64,000 bases of DNA, taken from Poecilobothrus nobilitatus (Eukaryota; Arthropoda; Insecta; Diptera; Dolichopodidae). Under the pieces are notes generated by a model. That model was given only the letters and a program-made list of their open reading frames with translations. It searched no databases and was not told the origin of the DNA. Shown here one piece after another: positions 48,925 through 63,000 of this stretch (position 1 is its first letter; each line of letters starts with the position of its first letter). The translations under genes and the position numbers were made by a program. The stretch spans positions 7,874,001-7,938,000 of the forward strand of contig OX352774.1 in NCBI GenBank assembly GCA_947095535.1, given 5' to 3'.

Positions 48925-51265
48925 TATTATGATAAAATAAAAATAAAATAATTCTTGTATAAGATAATAGGTGGCACACAAACAAAAATATGTCTGTATG
49001 TTTTGAATAATAGATAAATGACTTTGTTTTATTTTATTTAAAGTGGTGGCCTTATACTTCTTATGGCAGTTGTATGAAAAGTGGAAAAATATCTTAATTT
49101 GACAATTTTGCAAGATTAGGATTGTTATGACCTTGCCAGAAAAAGCAATTCCTTAGAAACTAAGCATTAACGGCATTAATGCAATGAAGGTATATTTCGT
49201 GGATGTGTACTATTTACCACCATTTACCACTTATGTTAAGTTTAAATTTAATAGCGTTAATTTTAGATAAAATGATTTAAATAGAAAAATTTTAAATTTT
49301 TTGTGTATAATAAACAAAGTTAAACCATCAGTAATGTAAATAATTTGTTGACAAGGCACAATGATACAAACTTTGAATAGCTCCAATTGCTAAAAACTAG
49401 TTATATTTTTGGGAATTCAAGAAGTTTTGTTTTTTTTATATTCCATCATACAAAGAAACTATATATTTATTTAAAAGGGTTTCAGATTTCAAAGAAAAAT
49501 TGTTTTGTTTTGAATGAAAAGATCTTATCTACATTGCAGCTAAATATGTTTATGAGACTTGAATAAATATGCGTAATCTTAATCTTTCCTTTCTTTTTTA
49601 TATCTTGTTTCAGGTTTTGTTTTTAGGTATTAATGCTTTGTATTGGAAAGACTATACAAATGCCTGTTTTTCCAAATCAAAATTTCAGAAAATACAACAA
49701 ACATAAAAGAAAATAAATAGCATATTAATCTTATCAAATAATTATTATTTAGGATTTAAATAATTTGAGTCGGTAGCTTCCACTATATATACATAATATG
49801 TTAAAATTTTGTATTTTCAAACAGAAAACATAAATGCAATTTGCAAATGGCATTTTCATAAACATTCCATGACTATGCAATCGTCAAAAGCACAAATTCA
49901 TAAACTACTGTAACTTTAGCTAAAATTTCATAAACTACAAAATTTAAATCATTCTATGCAAACGTCAAAGTAAATTTGCAGTACCTAATCAAGAGTGTCG
50001 CGAATTTTATTTTTTGTGTGTTTATCTTTCATTTTGCTTATTTGAAACTACCTAAATAAATAAATATGTATAGGTTGTGGATATGTATATAGATTGTCAG
50101 TAGCAGTGACATAATGACGATTTTTATAAATACTGGCTTTCATTTTGCAGAATAGATAGGGGCATCTTAGGAACCTGAAGTCGGATCAATCTGATTTAAA
50201 CAACCTATTCCCCGATACTGTAATAGAAACTAAAAGTTAAAAAAAAATTTAAAAAAAGTTCTGGAAAGTGGCATCTTATTTTTTGAGGTCTGTTTTTTCG
50301 GACGGGCTTTTAAAAGTCGAATTTTTTTATTTCTGTTTATTAATTTAAATGTTACTACAAAATCGATCAGTATCTTTTTTAAAAAATATCGCTCCGACTT
50401 CCGATTCTCAAAATATGGGAGCTTCTTGCATATACGCATATGCATGCATTCTATAGTCATAGATTGTTTATGAAAATGCCTTTATTTCAATTTTTCTTCA
50501 AAATTGTTGTTGAAAATTTTTAAAAATAAATAATAAATTCATAAACGTCTGCAGCTGTCAATAATAATATGATTGCACTGTGATTATATTTTGTAGTCTT
50601 TGTACAAAAATCAATCACCAGATCGTGCAATTGTATTGTCATATAGGATGTTTATGAAAAGACTTGAAAGTGAAACTATATTTGAAGTATATAAACTGGC
50701 ATTGCTAAGAGAATTAGAGAATAGAATTATGAATTTAAATCATCCAAATTTATTTTAAATTATTCAAAGTTTAATTTAAAAAAAATAAAACAAAAAAAAA
50801 AACAAGTTTATGAGAAACGAATATTTGTAAAAGATGATACAATTAAATTTCTTTAGAGAAAGATTTCCAAAAAATATTAAAATAATTTTGTCATTTATTT
50901 TTTTTTTTGTTTTTGTAATATGTTCAGAGCAGGTCTTACGCCTGCGGATAATTACTTGAAAGTTAATATAATGATTTTATAATATAATATTTAACACTAT
51001 TGTAATTTATTATCTAATTTAATTTTTAAAAAAATATGATACATATAACAATATTAAATAATAATATTCATTATTTTTGTTTAAAATATTTTAGTTGAAA
51101 TTTTCAAATTAGAGAGAGTTGAAACTCTCCACTTTTAAAAACTTTTAATTAATTTTATTCCTTTAGGCAAAATTTTATTCCCTTTAAAATTACATGTACC
51201 TCTTTATATAAATTTGTATAAATTTGTAAAAAAAAAAAAAAAAAACTGCTTGAATCTGAAGATAT
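48925..51265. other. A/T-rich intergenic spacer
   Basis: Begins with a short repeat word shared with 18,460 (CTTGTATAAGATAATAG). No gene seen. Confidence 0.5.
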
Positions 51266-51268
51266 CAC

Positions 51269-52043
51269 CCTCTTTCTCTAAGTCAAGAACGATATCGCGT
51301 CATGTCTATAAGTTTATGTACTTTCTGTAAGCCGCGCGATGAAACAGTTTATTATGTTGGTATAGTACTTATTTAAAAAAAGAAAAATTTAATTTGATTA
51401 GTATATGAAATAAAGAAAAGTATTACTTACGTTTAAATTTTTCATTCATATCTTTTGAATATTGCGGTTATAGTTTTTTTTTCGTTTTAACAAATTTAAC
51501 AATTTTTTAGTCTAAAAAATGCAACTAATAGAAAGCAAATTGAGCCTTTAGTAACATTAATGGTGGATAATCCCAATCTGGCAAGGGGTTTTAGTGAATT
51601 TGGCAGTAGTAAGTTAGAATACGGACGAAAATTGATAGAACTTGGAGTAATTCTTAATAAATTAGGACCACCACCACCCCAATGCTGTTGCGTATTACAT
51701 TTGCATTTCTTTGTCCTCAAAAGAATCAGAATCTTGTAATAAAAAGGAGCTCATCCTTTATTTTTTTTTATTTTACTTTTAGTATTAAATAAAAAGACTA
51801 TTACAATAAATTTCTCTAAAAATATTTATTTCTTAATAATAAAAATAAAAAAAATCTATATTGATCGGACGAAAATTTTGAAATGACTGAATAATGACTA
51901 TAGCGTCACAGGTAAAAGTCTTATAGAAATACCATACACGATAAATTTGACATTTCATTCGTCTCAATTTGAAAAGATCGCTTTAGCGTCTCTTACAGTC
52001 GCTTCAGCGTTTCTAGTCGTCTGATGCGACTTAGAGAAAGAGG
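51269..52043. mobile_element. DNA-transposon relic with 16-bp inverted ends and a SANT-like fragment
   Basis: CCTCTTTCTCTAAGTC at 51,269-51,284 is the exact reverse complement of 52,028-52,043. Both sub-terminal zones are relatively G+C-rich with CG-containing words (GATATCGCGTCA; GCGACTTAG, TCTAGTCGTCTGATGCG). The interior carries a broken Myb/SANT-like coding fragment. PIF/Harbinger transposons are known to encode a Myb/SANT-type protein beside their nuclease, so this could be a decayed member. I see no nuclease remnant and no clear target duplication. Confidence 0.5.
51511..51739 (+). pseudogene. Myb/SANT-like DNA-binding domain fragment (zeste-type), broken
   Basis: After a TTTTTTAG acceptor-like site the frame reads NATNRKQIEPLVTLMVDNP, then LARGFSEFGSSKLEYGRKL, then IELGVILNKLGPPPP. 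This follows the pattern of insect Myb/SANT-like domains of the zeste type: Q.E.LV.FM..NP.LA.G, a helix, L...LN.LGPP. The tryptophan-containing third helix expected after LGPP is missing: the frame goes into CCCVLHLHFF and stops at 51,737. The third-helix region does not appear in another frame, so this is a truncated relic or one exon of a disrupted gene. It sits inside the inverted-repeat element at 51,269-52,043. Confidence 0.55.
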
Positions 52044-55000
52044 CTCATAATTTTTTCGTCTGGTTTTTTTTAGTTGCGAAACTTTCTGTACTTTAAGTTA
52101 AATAATTTGGTAGTATTAAAATTTTCATTATTCATTTCTAGAAATTCCTTAAAACTGTTCTTTTCCTAAGTATTAGCCAAGTTAGCACTATTACGTGCCT
52201 TATATAACAAAATATTGCTGGGCCTAAAATTAAAAATTATTCAAAATAGATGTCGAATAATTCTAGCTAATATTATTTAACATCTGTAATATTCGTCAAC
52301 TTTAGGGAATATAATTATATACAGGTGTCATATAATTATTTATACATTTAGGTATTTTAATAATGCCTTAAATTTGTTAAGTTAAAAAAAATTTTATAAA
52401 TATATAATTTAAATGTATCTTAAATTCTGGTTGAATATTTTTTTTCAATTTAAAAATATCAAACGACATAAAATTTTTTAATCTTAATAAATAAAAACCT
52501 GTATACATTTTTATAATTTGGTATTTAAACTTAGTTATGTAAAATCAAAATTTTATAAAAATTTTACAGAATATAGTCAGAATCTTTTTTATTTCTATTT
52601 TTAGGCACCCTGTAAACCTATGATTATTTATTCAAAAAAAAAAGAATTAATTTTCAAACATTATAAATTGATTTTCTTAATTATACATATATAAAGAATT
52701 TTCTTTAAATTTATCTCTTGATTTTTCACGATTTTTTCTTACAAAAATTTGATTCAAAAGTCCGTAGTGCCGTGCCCTTTTGTCGAACTTCGTCCAAGTT
52801 GCAATTGAATTGCTTTTATTTTCTTTTTATTATTTTATTAATTTAATTTTTTTATATTTAGTTGTAAGTTCAAATGAACTCAACATACCTACATCCGATT
52901 TCTTATGTTATACTAAATACAACAAAAAAAAAAAAAAAAATAAGTTCTAAATAGAAGAGAAAAATGTTGCAGAACATTTGAATTGTATACAACAGGAGAT
53001 TACAGTCTATGAGTCTACAGACTGTTGTACAAGTAAATGTTTCTCTAAATAAGATAATTATTATTTTTTTTTTTTAAATAAAAAAAATAAATATGTATAT
53101 ATAGTTTTTTTTTTTTTTAGCATTTATTTATTTTATTATCTCATTCAATTATAATTTTAAAATTTATTATTATTTTATATTTTATATAAATTTAACCATT
53201 TAAAATTTTTAAATATTTTTATTTAATTAAAATTTTTGTTTTTTTTTTTTTTTTTCTTAATTTTGTTTTTGTCAAAATTTTAATAAGTTTGATATGATAT
53301 TTGTACATACACTTATCAACAGATATACACCATATATTATTATATATAATCTTTAATTATTAATTGATAATATTAAAATATTTATATGTAAGTATGTATT
53401 TATGTATATATATATTATTAAGAAATAAGAGCAATTATTATATTTTTTAAAATATTTCATTTCTTTTTTTTTCTTTTTTTAGGTTACCTTTTATTTTTTT
53501 ATATTTAAAATTTTATAATAATCTGTGTATGTATTGTGTACCGAAATCTGTAATATATTAATTATTAGATAATATAATTTGATAATTTTTTTCAAAAATT
53601 TTGAATACAAAAATTGAGATTTTGGTTGTTTTGGTTTTAAAAAACAAAAAGAGAGAAAGAGAGAGAGAGAGAGATAATAAAAATAATTTTTTTTTTATTG
53701 GTTTTTTAATATATAATTATTCTTTATTAATTTTTTTTATTTAATTTGAAAATATATTCGCTATCATTTTTATTTTGTTATCAATTTGAATTGAAATACA
53801 ATAAAAATAAAAAAAAAATTCCATTTACAATTTACATTTTTTTTTTTTTTGTTTTGTTTTTAAATTTTTTAATTGATTATTTCAATATAGTCCTTAAATA
53901 TAAAATTTAAAAAAATAATAATAAAATAATTAAAATAATTATTATAGACTATTAATAATAAAGTATACACATTTGATACTATAAAAATAGATAAAACTTT
54001 TTCTTTTTTTTTTTTTTTTTTTAAATAATTAATAACATTATTTTTTTTTTTTTTTTTCATTTTTTTGTTTCAATGCAAAATATGTGAATTTTTCAATGTT
54101 GTTTTTTTTATTTCTTTTTTTATCTTTTTATTTTGTAAAATGTTTTAAAAACATTTATGATTTTTTTTTTTTTTTTAATAAAATCGCCATTTTATGAATT
54201 ATTATTTATTTAAAAAAAAAAAATGAGTTTTTTTTTTATATTTTTTTTAATTTTTTTTTAATTTTTTTTTTTGTTTTTTTTTTATGAGGAACAGCACGCA
54301 GTCGTTAAACAATCGAAAAATATAATTTACAAAAAAAAAAAAAAAAAAAACGAAAAAATATTAATAATAAAAAAAAGAACAAATTACATGAATATAGAAA
54401 TTAATTTTGTTTTTTTCTACTTTTCTTATAAATATTAAAAGATTATAAAAAATTATAAATAAAGAAAATTAAATAAATTAATTAAAAAAAAAAAAAAATT
54501 AAATTAAACACACAAATAATACAAAAAAAAAAAAAAATAATAATTAAAGCATACAATTTTATAATATATACAATAAACAGTAAATTAATACTATCCGTGT
54601 ATGGTGTATGTATAGGTATATATTTAAAATGAAAGATAATACATGTTAATCAAAATACTGTTAACTTTTATGTTTTGGTAGTACAGAAAAATAAAAGCAT
54701 TTTTTTTTAATTTATTATACTTATTGTATTTTCTTCATTTTTAAGAATGGAGTTTAAGTGTTTTTTTTTTTTTTTTTTTTTTTTAATTATAAAAGAAATT
54801 AATTTGTTTTTGTTTTTCTTCTTTTTTTATTTTAATAAATTTTTTCTATTTTTTTTTTTTTCCTTTTTTATACATATACATATAATATAATATTGAATGT
54901 GTTTATTTTGTATACATTTATTTTTAAATTATTTATTTATATATATATATATATAAATATAATATATAATACAATAATTATAATGTTTGATATATTAATG

Positions 55001-55823
55001 TGTTATGAATATAAAATAAAAATAATATGAGATGCCTTAATACTCTATAATTTACATTTTTGGTCATTAAACAAAAAAAAAAAAAAAAAAAAATTATTTT
55101 TTGAAAATTATACGATAATAATTATAATATAACATTAAACATATATACATATATAAAATAATTTAAAAAAAAGAAAAAAAAATATTTTGTAATAGTATAT
55201 AAATACAAAATATTTTTTTTTTTAAGATAATAAAAATAATGTGCACTATTAATAATAAAAAAAAAAAATTTAATTTGTATAATAATAAATAATTAAAAAC
55301 AAAAGAGAAAAAACAAAAAACTAAAAATTTATAAAAAAAAAAAATTGTGCTATTTAAATTGTGCATGAAATTGTTTTTTTTTTGTTTTTAAAGTTTGAAA
55401 AAGGAAGGTATATATTTCACCGCACCTTATATATGTATATTAATTATTATCTTTTTTTTAAATATTTTTTTTTTTTTTTTAAATTAAAATATCTTTTTTT
55501 TTTAAGTATAGATTATATTATTATTATTTGATTGTTTTTTTGTTTTATAAATAAATTTTGGTTATTTATATATATGTATATATTGATATATTTATAATTA
55601 TCTTTTATTTTTTTTTTTTTTTCTTCTTTAATATAAATTAATACATTTTTAAATTGGTCCATTATTTAACAAAAAAAATATAATACTTTTTCTTTATTTT
55701 ACTTTAATTTTTTTTTTTTTTATATATTAATTATCATTATATTTATATTATTTAATAATATAAAAATAAATAATAATTAATAATTTTTTTTTTTGTTTGT
55801 TGGCTTTTTTTTTTTTTTTTTTT
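52044..55823. other. A/T-homopolymer-rich spacer 3' of tyrosine hydroxylase
   Basis: Nearly pure A/T with many T-runs over 10 bp and a GA repeat at 53,650-53,674. The end next to 55,823 should hold the TH 3' untranslated region. An AATAAA on the minus strand at 55,693-55,698 lies 126 nt past the stop, but other copies of this word are frequent here, so it is only a candidate. Confidence 0.5.
53650..53674 (+). repeat. GA microsatellite
   Basis: A GAGAGAAAGAGAGAG run of about 25 bp within A/T-rich spacer. A shorter similar run lies at 29,047-29,070. Confidence 0.85.
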
Positions 55824-56228
55824 TTAATTTTGGAATGGACCACGTAATTTTGATATAGCATTTGTTAAATGTAAAAGTTCTGTATTTAATTGTGTAACCA
55901 ATGTATCCAATTTATCAACAGAATCTAATATTTCAACACGTTCTGTATGTGGATTAAAACGTACTTCAAATGGACGTGACATTGTTGATACCCAACGTCT
56001 AAATTTATCTTTGGCATCTTCAAAACTTTCAGCAACATAATATATTGGTTGATATTCTTGATCTTGATATGGTTGAATAGCTGTTGATGCTGGTTCAAAT
56101 GCACGATGTTCTGGTTTTTCACTAATTGCATGTAATAATTCACCATATGATGATAATAAACCAGCACCATATGCTTTAATTTGTCCTTTTTCTTTGCATA
56201 AACCAAATTCAACAGTAAACCAATATAC
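55824..56228 (-). CDS. ple: ple last exon and stop
   Basis: 405 nt from [13 protein letters not shown] to a TAA at 55,824-55,826. Includes the third iron ligand (Glu) and the C-terminal coiled-coil helix used for tetramer formation. The protein ends LRGPFQN, slightly extended compared with the Drosophila C-terminus as I recall it. Confidence 0.96.
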   Translation of the reverse strand, partial: VYWFTVEFGLCKEKGQIKAYGAGLLSSYGELLHAISEKPEHRAFEPASTAIQPYQDQEYQPIYYVAESFEDAKDKFRRWVSTMSRPFEVRFNPHTERVEILDSVDKLDTLVTQLNTELLHLTNAISKLRGPFQN

Positions 56229-56994
56229 CTATTTTTTTTTTTGAAAAGAAAAATAAAAATAAACATTAATTAATAAAAAAAATGTAAATAAACATGTATA
56301 TAATATATGATAAATTTAAAATTTTTTTTTTAATATAAACAAGAATCTAAATATCGAAAATTGAATATCGAAACAATAATATCAATCGATTAAATTTGAA
56401 TTAAATAATTAAATAATAATATGTATATTAATACATTAATATATATAATATAATAATTAATATGTATTATAACTATTATATTAATAACGATAACATTTTA
56501 TTTGTTTAATAAAAAAAAAAAAAAAAATAAAACATTAATTATAACACCACTTAATTACAATTATATATCATTACATTACTTATGTTCTTATTTGTATATA
56601 ATTTTTATTTTATGCAAAAAAGAAAAAAATAATTAAAATAATTAAAATATATTTTTTTTTTTTTATTATATATTCATTAACTAAAAGTAATATTAATTAC
56701 CTTGAAAATTAAAATAATCGGTAAAATACAACAAAAAAAAAAAAATCATAATTTTTATTATTAACCACGAAAGTGCAATGATAAATAATTGTTATTATTA
56801 TTATAAAGTTACATATATACATATTAAAACAAAGCAAAAATTATGAATAAAAAATGTATATACTTGTATATACATATATAATGAATCAAAACACTTATTA
56901 AATATATATATATATAATATATATACGTATGGAATAAAACTTGGAAACTTGGAATAAAACATCTTACTTATTGACCACAAAATATGTACATATG

Positions 56995-57027
<33 letters not shown>

Positions 57028-60000
57028 ATATATTTTGTAATAATAAAGCATAAAAATTCATATTAAAATCAAAGTTAAAAAAAAAAAACAATACAGAAAA
57101 AAAAAAAAAGGAAAAATAAATTAAAATAAAAAAAAGATATTGTAGTAAAAATAAACTTCTAACCTTGATAATGAGATCTTGGTTTAATTTACCAGAACAA
57201 AAAAAAAAAAAAAAATAAAAAAACACTATACTAAAAGTAACATAAAGTACTAAAAAAAAAAAAAAAACAAGAATTTGAAATAATTGGTATAAAACAACTT
57301 AAAGTCATTCACATACCATTATTATATACTCCTATTAAGTACATAATATAAAAAAAAAAAAAAATGTAGATCAAATTGATATTATTTTTAAAAAAAAAGA
57401 AAAAAAAAATAAATTAACCAACTACTGTTTAACTTTAAATTTAGTTTTTAGACTTTAGTTTAAAGTTTCTGTTTAAAATTTTTCCTTTGTTTTTTCTTTT
57501 AGTTCCTTTTTTTTCTTTTTTTTTTTCTTTTTTGTATTAAACAAACTTGAATAAAAAAAAAAAAAAAAAAAAAAAAACAAACAATTAAAATAAAACCAGT
57601 TCAAATCAGAATTTTTTTTTTTGTTTTTCTCTTACAAGAATTTTTACTACCCTCCCTTATCCTATATTACTATATTCTATATACTGTATACATTTGTATA
57701 CACACATCATAAATAAGTACAAAAATGGTGGTTACTAGTATAGAGTTATAGCAAATAAATAGAGTGCCAGTTAATAAAAAAAAAAGTAGATTAAAAAAAA
57801 AAATCCTAAAAAAAAAAAAATTATTTTAGGATTTGTTGAACGTTAAAATTTTTATAAAAAAAAACATTGGATTAGCGTTCTTTTCTTTTTTTCATTTTTT
57901 TTTGATGCCATTGAATACAATCTATTAACATACAAACATACTTTATGTTATATGATTATCGTTATTAATGTATCTAAAGAAACAAAGAATTTTTACCATC
58001 GATTTCAATGTACTTATGTACATTGATCGTACTATTTATTAACTTCATAATTTATTGTATGTAATTAAAAAAAAAACAAAAAGAAAAACAGAAAAAAAAA
58101 AAAAAAATTTATATCGAATGAATTCCAAGTCAACCACATGAATAAAATATTTGTGGTAACAAACATGATGATTGAAGTTCAATTTTATAAACAAAGTTGC
58201 AAACAAAAAAAAACCAAGCAACATGTTGTTGTAAAACTTTATTTATTTATTTTGTTTTGTTTTTGTTTTGTTTTGTTTTTTTTTTTTTTTGTAAAGGTTC
58301 TAGTGTTTTAAACCTTGAAATTAATTGGTAATTATTGAAATGGAAGGAAAAACTTCTTGGCACACCATTGATAGTGACATTCAATACAAATCAATGTAAA
58401 GACATATTTTTGCAAAAAAAAAAAAAAAAAAAAAACAAAACATCAAATGCAATTAAAATAAAAAAAAAAACAATCCATAAATGTACTTTAAATTTTGAAG
58501 AATTATAATTTTTATATACCATATACATAAGGTAAGGTAGTTAGTATTCAGTTCAGTTTCAGTTTCAGTTCATTTTAGATTTTAAATTTTGAAGAATTAT
58601 TAAAAGTTTGAACTCAACAATGAACTAAATCATTTTTTTTTTTTTTTTTTTATTTTTGTTTTTCCAATAGAAGCAAAAGATTGATAAATTGATTGTTTTT
58701 TTTTTTTTGTTTTTTTTCTTGTCTAGTCTAAGGTGTAATGTGTTATTTATGCGCTAAATATTATATGAATTTAAGATGGATTAATGCCAAAAATGATTCA
58801 TTATATTGTCGTACTTCTGTTTAATGATTCAAAATATCATTAATTATAAATAATAGTCATAATATAACACAGAGTTATTTAATATTCAAGTTAAATTATT
58901 GACAAAAGTGGTTAATTAACCATATTTGGTTAAAAGAATTTATTAGATAGATTATGTTTTTTTTTTTTACAATATTTCCCCACTGTTAATTAGGGGCAAA
59001 ATATTTTTTTGGATGTATTTTTTTTTTTTTTTTGTTTTCATTTGAAAAAATTTTATAAAAGACCCAGTTCTAAAAATTTTATATTTGCACGCGTCTAAAA
59101 GATATTTTTTTTTTTTTTTGTAAAAATATTCAATCGTTTTAAATATAAAATTTAAAATCGAATTAAAATATTATCTAATTTAAATACATTTTATAGTAAT
59201 ATGTATTTAAGAATTTCAATTTAAAAAATGATTGTAAGAAAAAAAAAAAAAAAAAATTTTTTTTTCGGAATTTATTTGAATAAAATTAACTAATAAATAA
59301 ATATTTGAATAGATTTATTTTATTTATATGTATGTATGTATGTAAATCGTAAAAAAATTGATATATACATTAAAATATACAGAAATACATATATGTATAT
59401 TGAATATATATATATATATATATTTATGAAAAGACAATTTAAGCCGGACATTTTAATCTTATCTGATCTTTTTTTTTACATTTTCAGCATTTTCTATAAA
59501 GACTAAAACTTGACATATGTATAACTAACATATATGTATATATTTTTTTTTATATATATACATTATACATATATGTATATATATATATATATTTTAAATG
59601 TTACATTTTTTTTTTTTTTTTTTTTTAATTACATAAATAGTTCTTGTTTTATGTTCTTTAGTTGGCTTGTTTTTATTGTTGTTGTTATAATTTTAATTTT
59701 CATTAAAAAAAAAAAAAAAAAAACAAAACAAAAAAACTGGCATAACCTTGAATATTTTGTAATAAAATTAAAGTAGTTTTTAGAACGATCGATTTGATTT
59801 TGCAATCCCATATTTTAGAACAAAACTTTACTGTTGCTAGAACCAAGGCTAGTTGTTTTTTTTTTTTTCGTGAAATTACTACTGCTGCTTGATTATTTAT
59901 TTTAAAAATAATAATTTATAAATAAAAATAAATAAAAAAAAAAAAATGAACTAAAGAATTAACAAAAAAAAAGAAAAAAACCGCATATAAAGATATATGT

Positions 60001-63000
60001 AAATGTATATACATATATAGATACAATCAGATATATACATAATATAATATATCTTTAAGATATAAATTTTTTTTTTTTTTTTTTTTGTAATATTCTATAG
60101 GTAAACCGTTTATAGTAGGTATAATATAGTTTTAATATAGAATTAATTCGATTTCGAAATATATTATAATTCTTTATAGAAATATATTCTTATATACTTA
60201 TGTACATTCATATACATATGTATATATTTTCATTATATATGTACGTACATATATTTTATGATATTTAAAAAAAAAAAATTAATTGTTGGAAATATTTATC
60301 GAAACTCGTTTTTTTTTTTGTTTTGTTTTTTTTTTTTTATATAATAATTATTATTATAACAATAAATAAATTTTTGTATATATATAGTTAGTGTTTCCCC
60401 GTTTATTAGGCATTTAATATAAAGTGTGATATATTGTATAATAAAAAAAAAACAAAAAATTGATATTATTAATTTTTATGTATATCTGTTTGTTATGTTG
60501 TTTTTTTTTAGTACTAAATAGTACTAATAAAATAAACAAAAGAATTCAAATAGTTATTTATATATAGATACTATCTAATAAGATTGTAATAAATATTAAA
60601 TACTAGAACATGGTAAGTTTATAACCTCTTTTTTTTTTTTTTTTTTCAAATAATTTTTAGTATTTATATAAAATGGAAAGTAGTGGTTAAGCGAAAAAAA
60701 AATTTTTATTTTATGAATTGTTGTTTTCCTTTTTTTTTTTTTGTTTTAAATTAATTTTTAACTGACCATCACAATTTTTTTAATTAAAGAACGAATAAAT
60801 GACACATGGTTTATAAAATTCGGTTTAATTTTAATCATAGCTACTAACTAATTAACAAAATTATGTAAAATATACTTGAGAATTACGACGATATAATGAG
60901 AATTTTGATTTAATTATTGAATTTAATATTAAAATATCAAAGTTTATTTTGTCATTCAATATTATAATGAATATATACGTATATATTTTATTTAATTACA
61001 CATACATATATGTATATCTACGAATATTTATGTACCATTATATACATATGTTGAAAATGTAACAGATTAGATAAAAAAAAAAAATTGCAAAATGTGCAAA
61101 AAAATGCTAATTTTTTTTTTTTTTTATTGCTATTTAAATTTGATTTTTTTGTATTTCTTTAATCTGCAAATCTTTGATATTTTTATTTTGATTTCATTTT
61201 TGAAATGTTGATGGTATTTAAAAAAAAAAAAAAACTCAAGGTAAGTCACGTACCATTAACCAAAAAAAAAAAAAATTGTTTTATTTTTTTTGTTTTTTTT
61301 TTTTTGAAAGACATTTTGACTCTTATTATTTAGAGATATAATTTTGATCTACTTGTAGTACTCTTTAAAAGAGGAAGAGTTTCGATATTCTGTATATTTA
61401 GTAAATCTTGTTTAAATAATTAAAAAATTAATTAAAATCAAAAAAAAAAACAATACTTACAGTTGATAATTTTTCAATTTCTTCATCTGATGCACCCAAT
61501 GATGCTAAACCAATTTCTTGTGAAAATTGTGCGAAATTTGGATCAGCTAATAATGGCATATGACCGAGAAGTTCATGAATGCAATCACTGTTTAATTAAA
61601 AATAAAAAAAAACAAAAATTTACAAATAAATAAAAATGATTTTTTTTTTTTTTTTATACTTTAATGAAAATTAAATGTTTAGGAAAATGATTTATGGAAA
61701 ATTTTTTATCCTTATATAATATATTGGGAATAAATATTTGATTATGTATATATAAATATACATATATATTTTATTTTTATAATTACTAATCAATAGATTT
61801 TTTTTAGTTTATATTTTGTATAGAAAAGTTCAAAGTAAAACTCTGAATAATTGAATTATCTTAAGTAAATTTTAGTATCACATCATCATCATCATCATAT
61901 CGTTATGAAAAGTTATTATAATAATGGACGGAAAATTTTATAAAAAAAGTCTTTATAAAACAATTATTCTATATTTAAAATATCATATTTATATATAATA
62001 TTATAAATTTATTATTAAATTTCATTAAAAAGGAATGAGTATATATATAGCTATCATTTAAATAATGAAAGTTAATTTAAATGGTTTTTTTTTTTTTGTC
62101 AGGAAAAGAAAATTTTAAAATTTAAAAGTTAAAATGTTAGAGGAAAATTATTTTCTTTGAAAAGGTAACAAAGGGAAAAAAAATTTTCTTTTAAAGAAGA
62201 AATTTCTTAAAACTTAAGACTGTGTATGAAAAACGAAAGATATCTACATATATAAAAAAAATACTTACGGTTCTGGTGTATGATATGGTGAATTAACATG
62301 ACGTACATATTGTGTACTTTGGAATATTCTAAATGCCAATGATGCTAAGAAATCTCTAGCTGTTAATAAACCAGCAGCTGGTCTTAATGTAAAACCAGTA
62401 TTTTTACGTAAAAATGTACTCATTTCTTCTAATTGTGGTATACGATCTTCAACAAAAATATCTTCATCTTGTAATTTTTTAAATACAGTTCTATATTCAG
62501 AACATGCATGTTTTGGCATTAAATCAAGTACAGTTTTGAATACTGAACGCCATGTTTTATTTTCAACATCTGTATATTGAATATATGGAATTGGATCACC
62601 ATATTTATATGCGAATGCAATTTCAGCAATTTCTTTACGACGTTGTCTATATACTTTATCAGCAAAACCTGGATGATTCATATCTAATTCTGGTTCATAT
62701 TTTGTCATTAAATGATTACAATTATCTAATTCAGATGCATGTTTTGGGAACCATGGTGCTTTAACACTAATATTATTTTCAGCCATTAAATTAATACTAC
62801 CAAATGCAGCTGATTGACGTAATGAACGAATCAATTGTAATAAATTACTTCTTGTCATATTTAATTTAATTAATACATCATGTTGAATACCATCTTGTTT
62901 TGATGGTCTTGATTCTAAATGTAAAATAACACCATGGAATGTTTCAATTGCTTTTAGGATACGTCCTAATGATACCATATTATCTTTAAGCCGTACAACT

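Noticed and set aside
56801..57226. 141-codon minus-strand frame in the ple intron
   Set aside because: Phe/Tyr/Ile-rich product of T-runs and TA repeats; looks like low-complexity DNA, not a protein.
62552..62764. 70-codon plus-strand frame
   Set aside because: Antisense shadow of the ple main exon.
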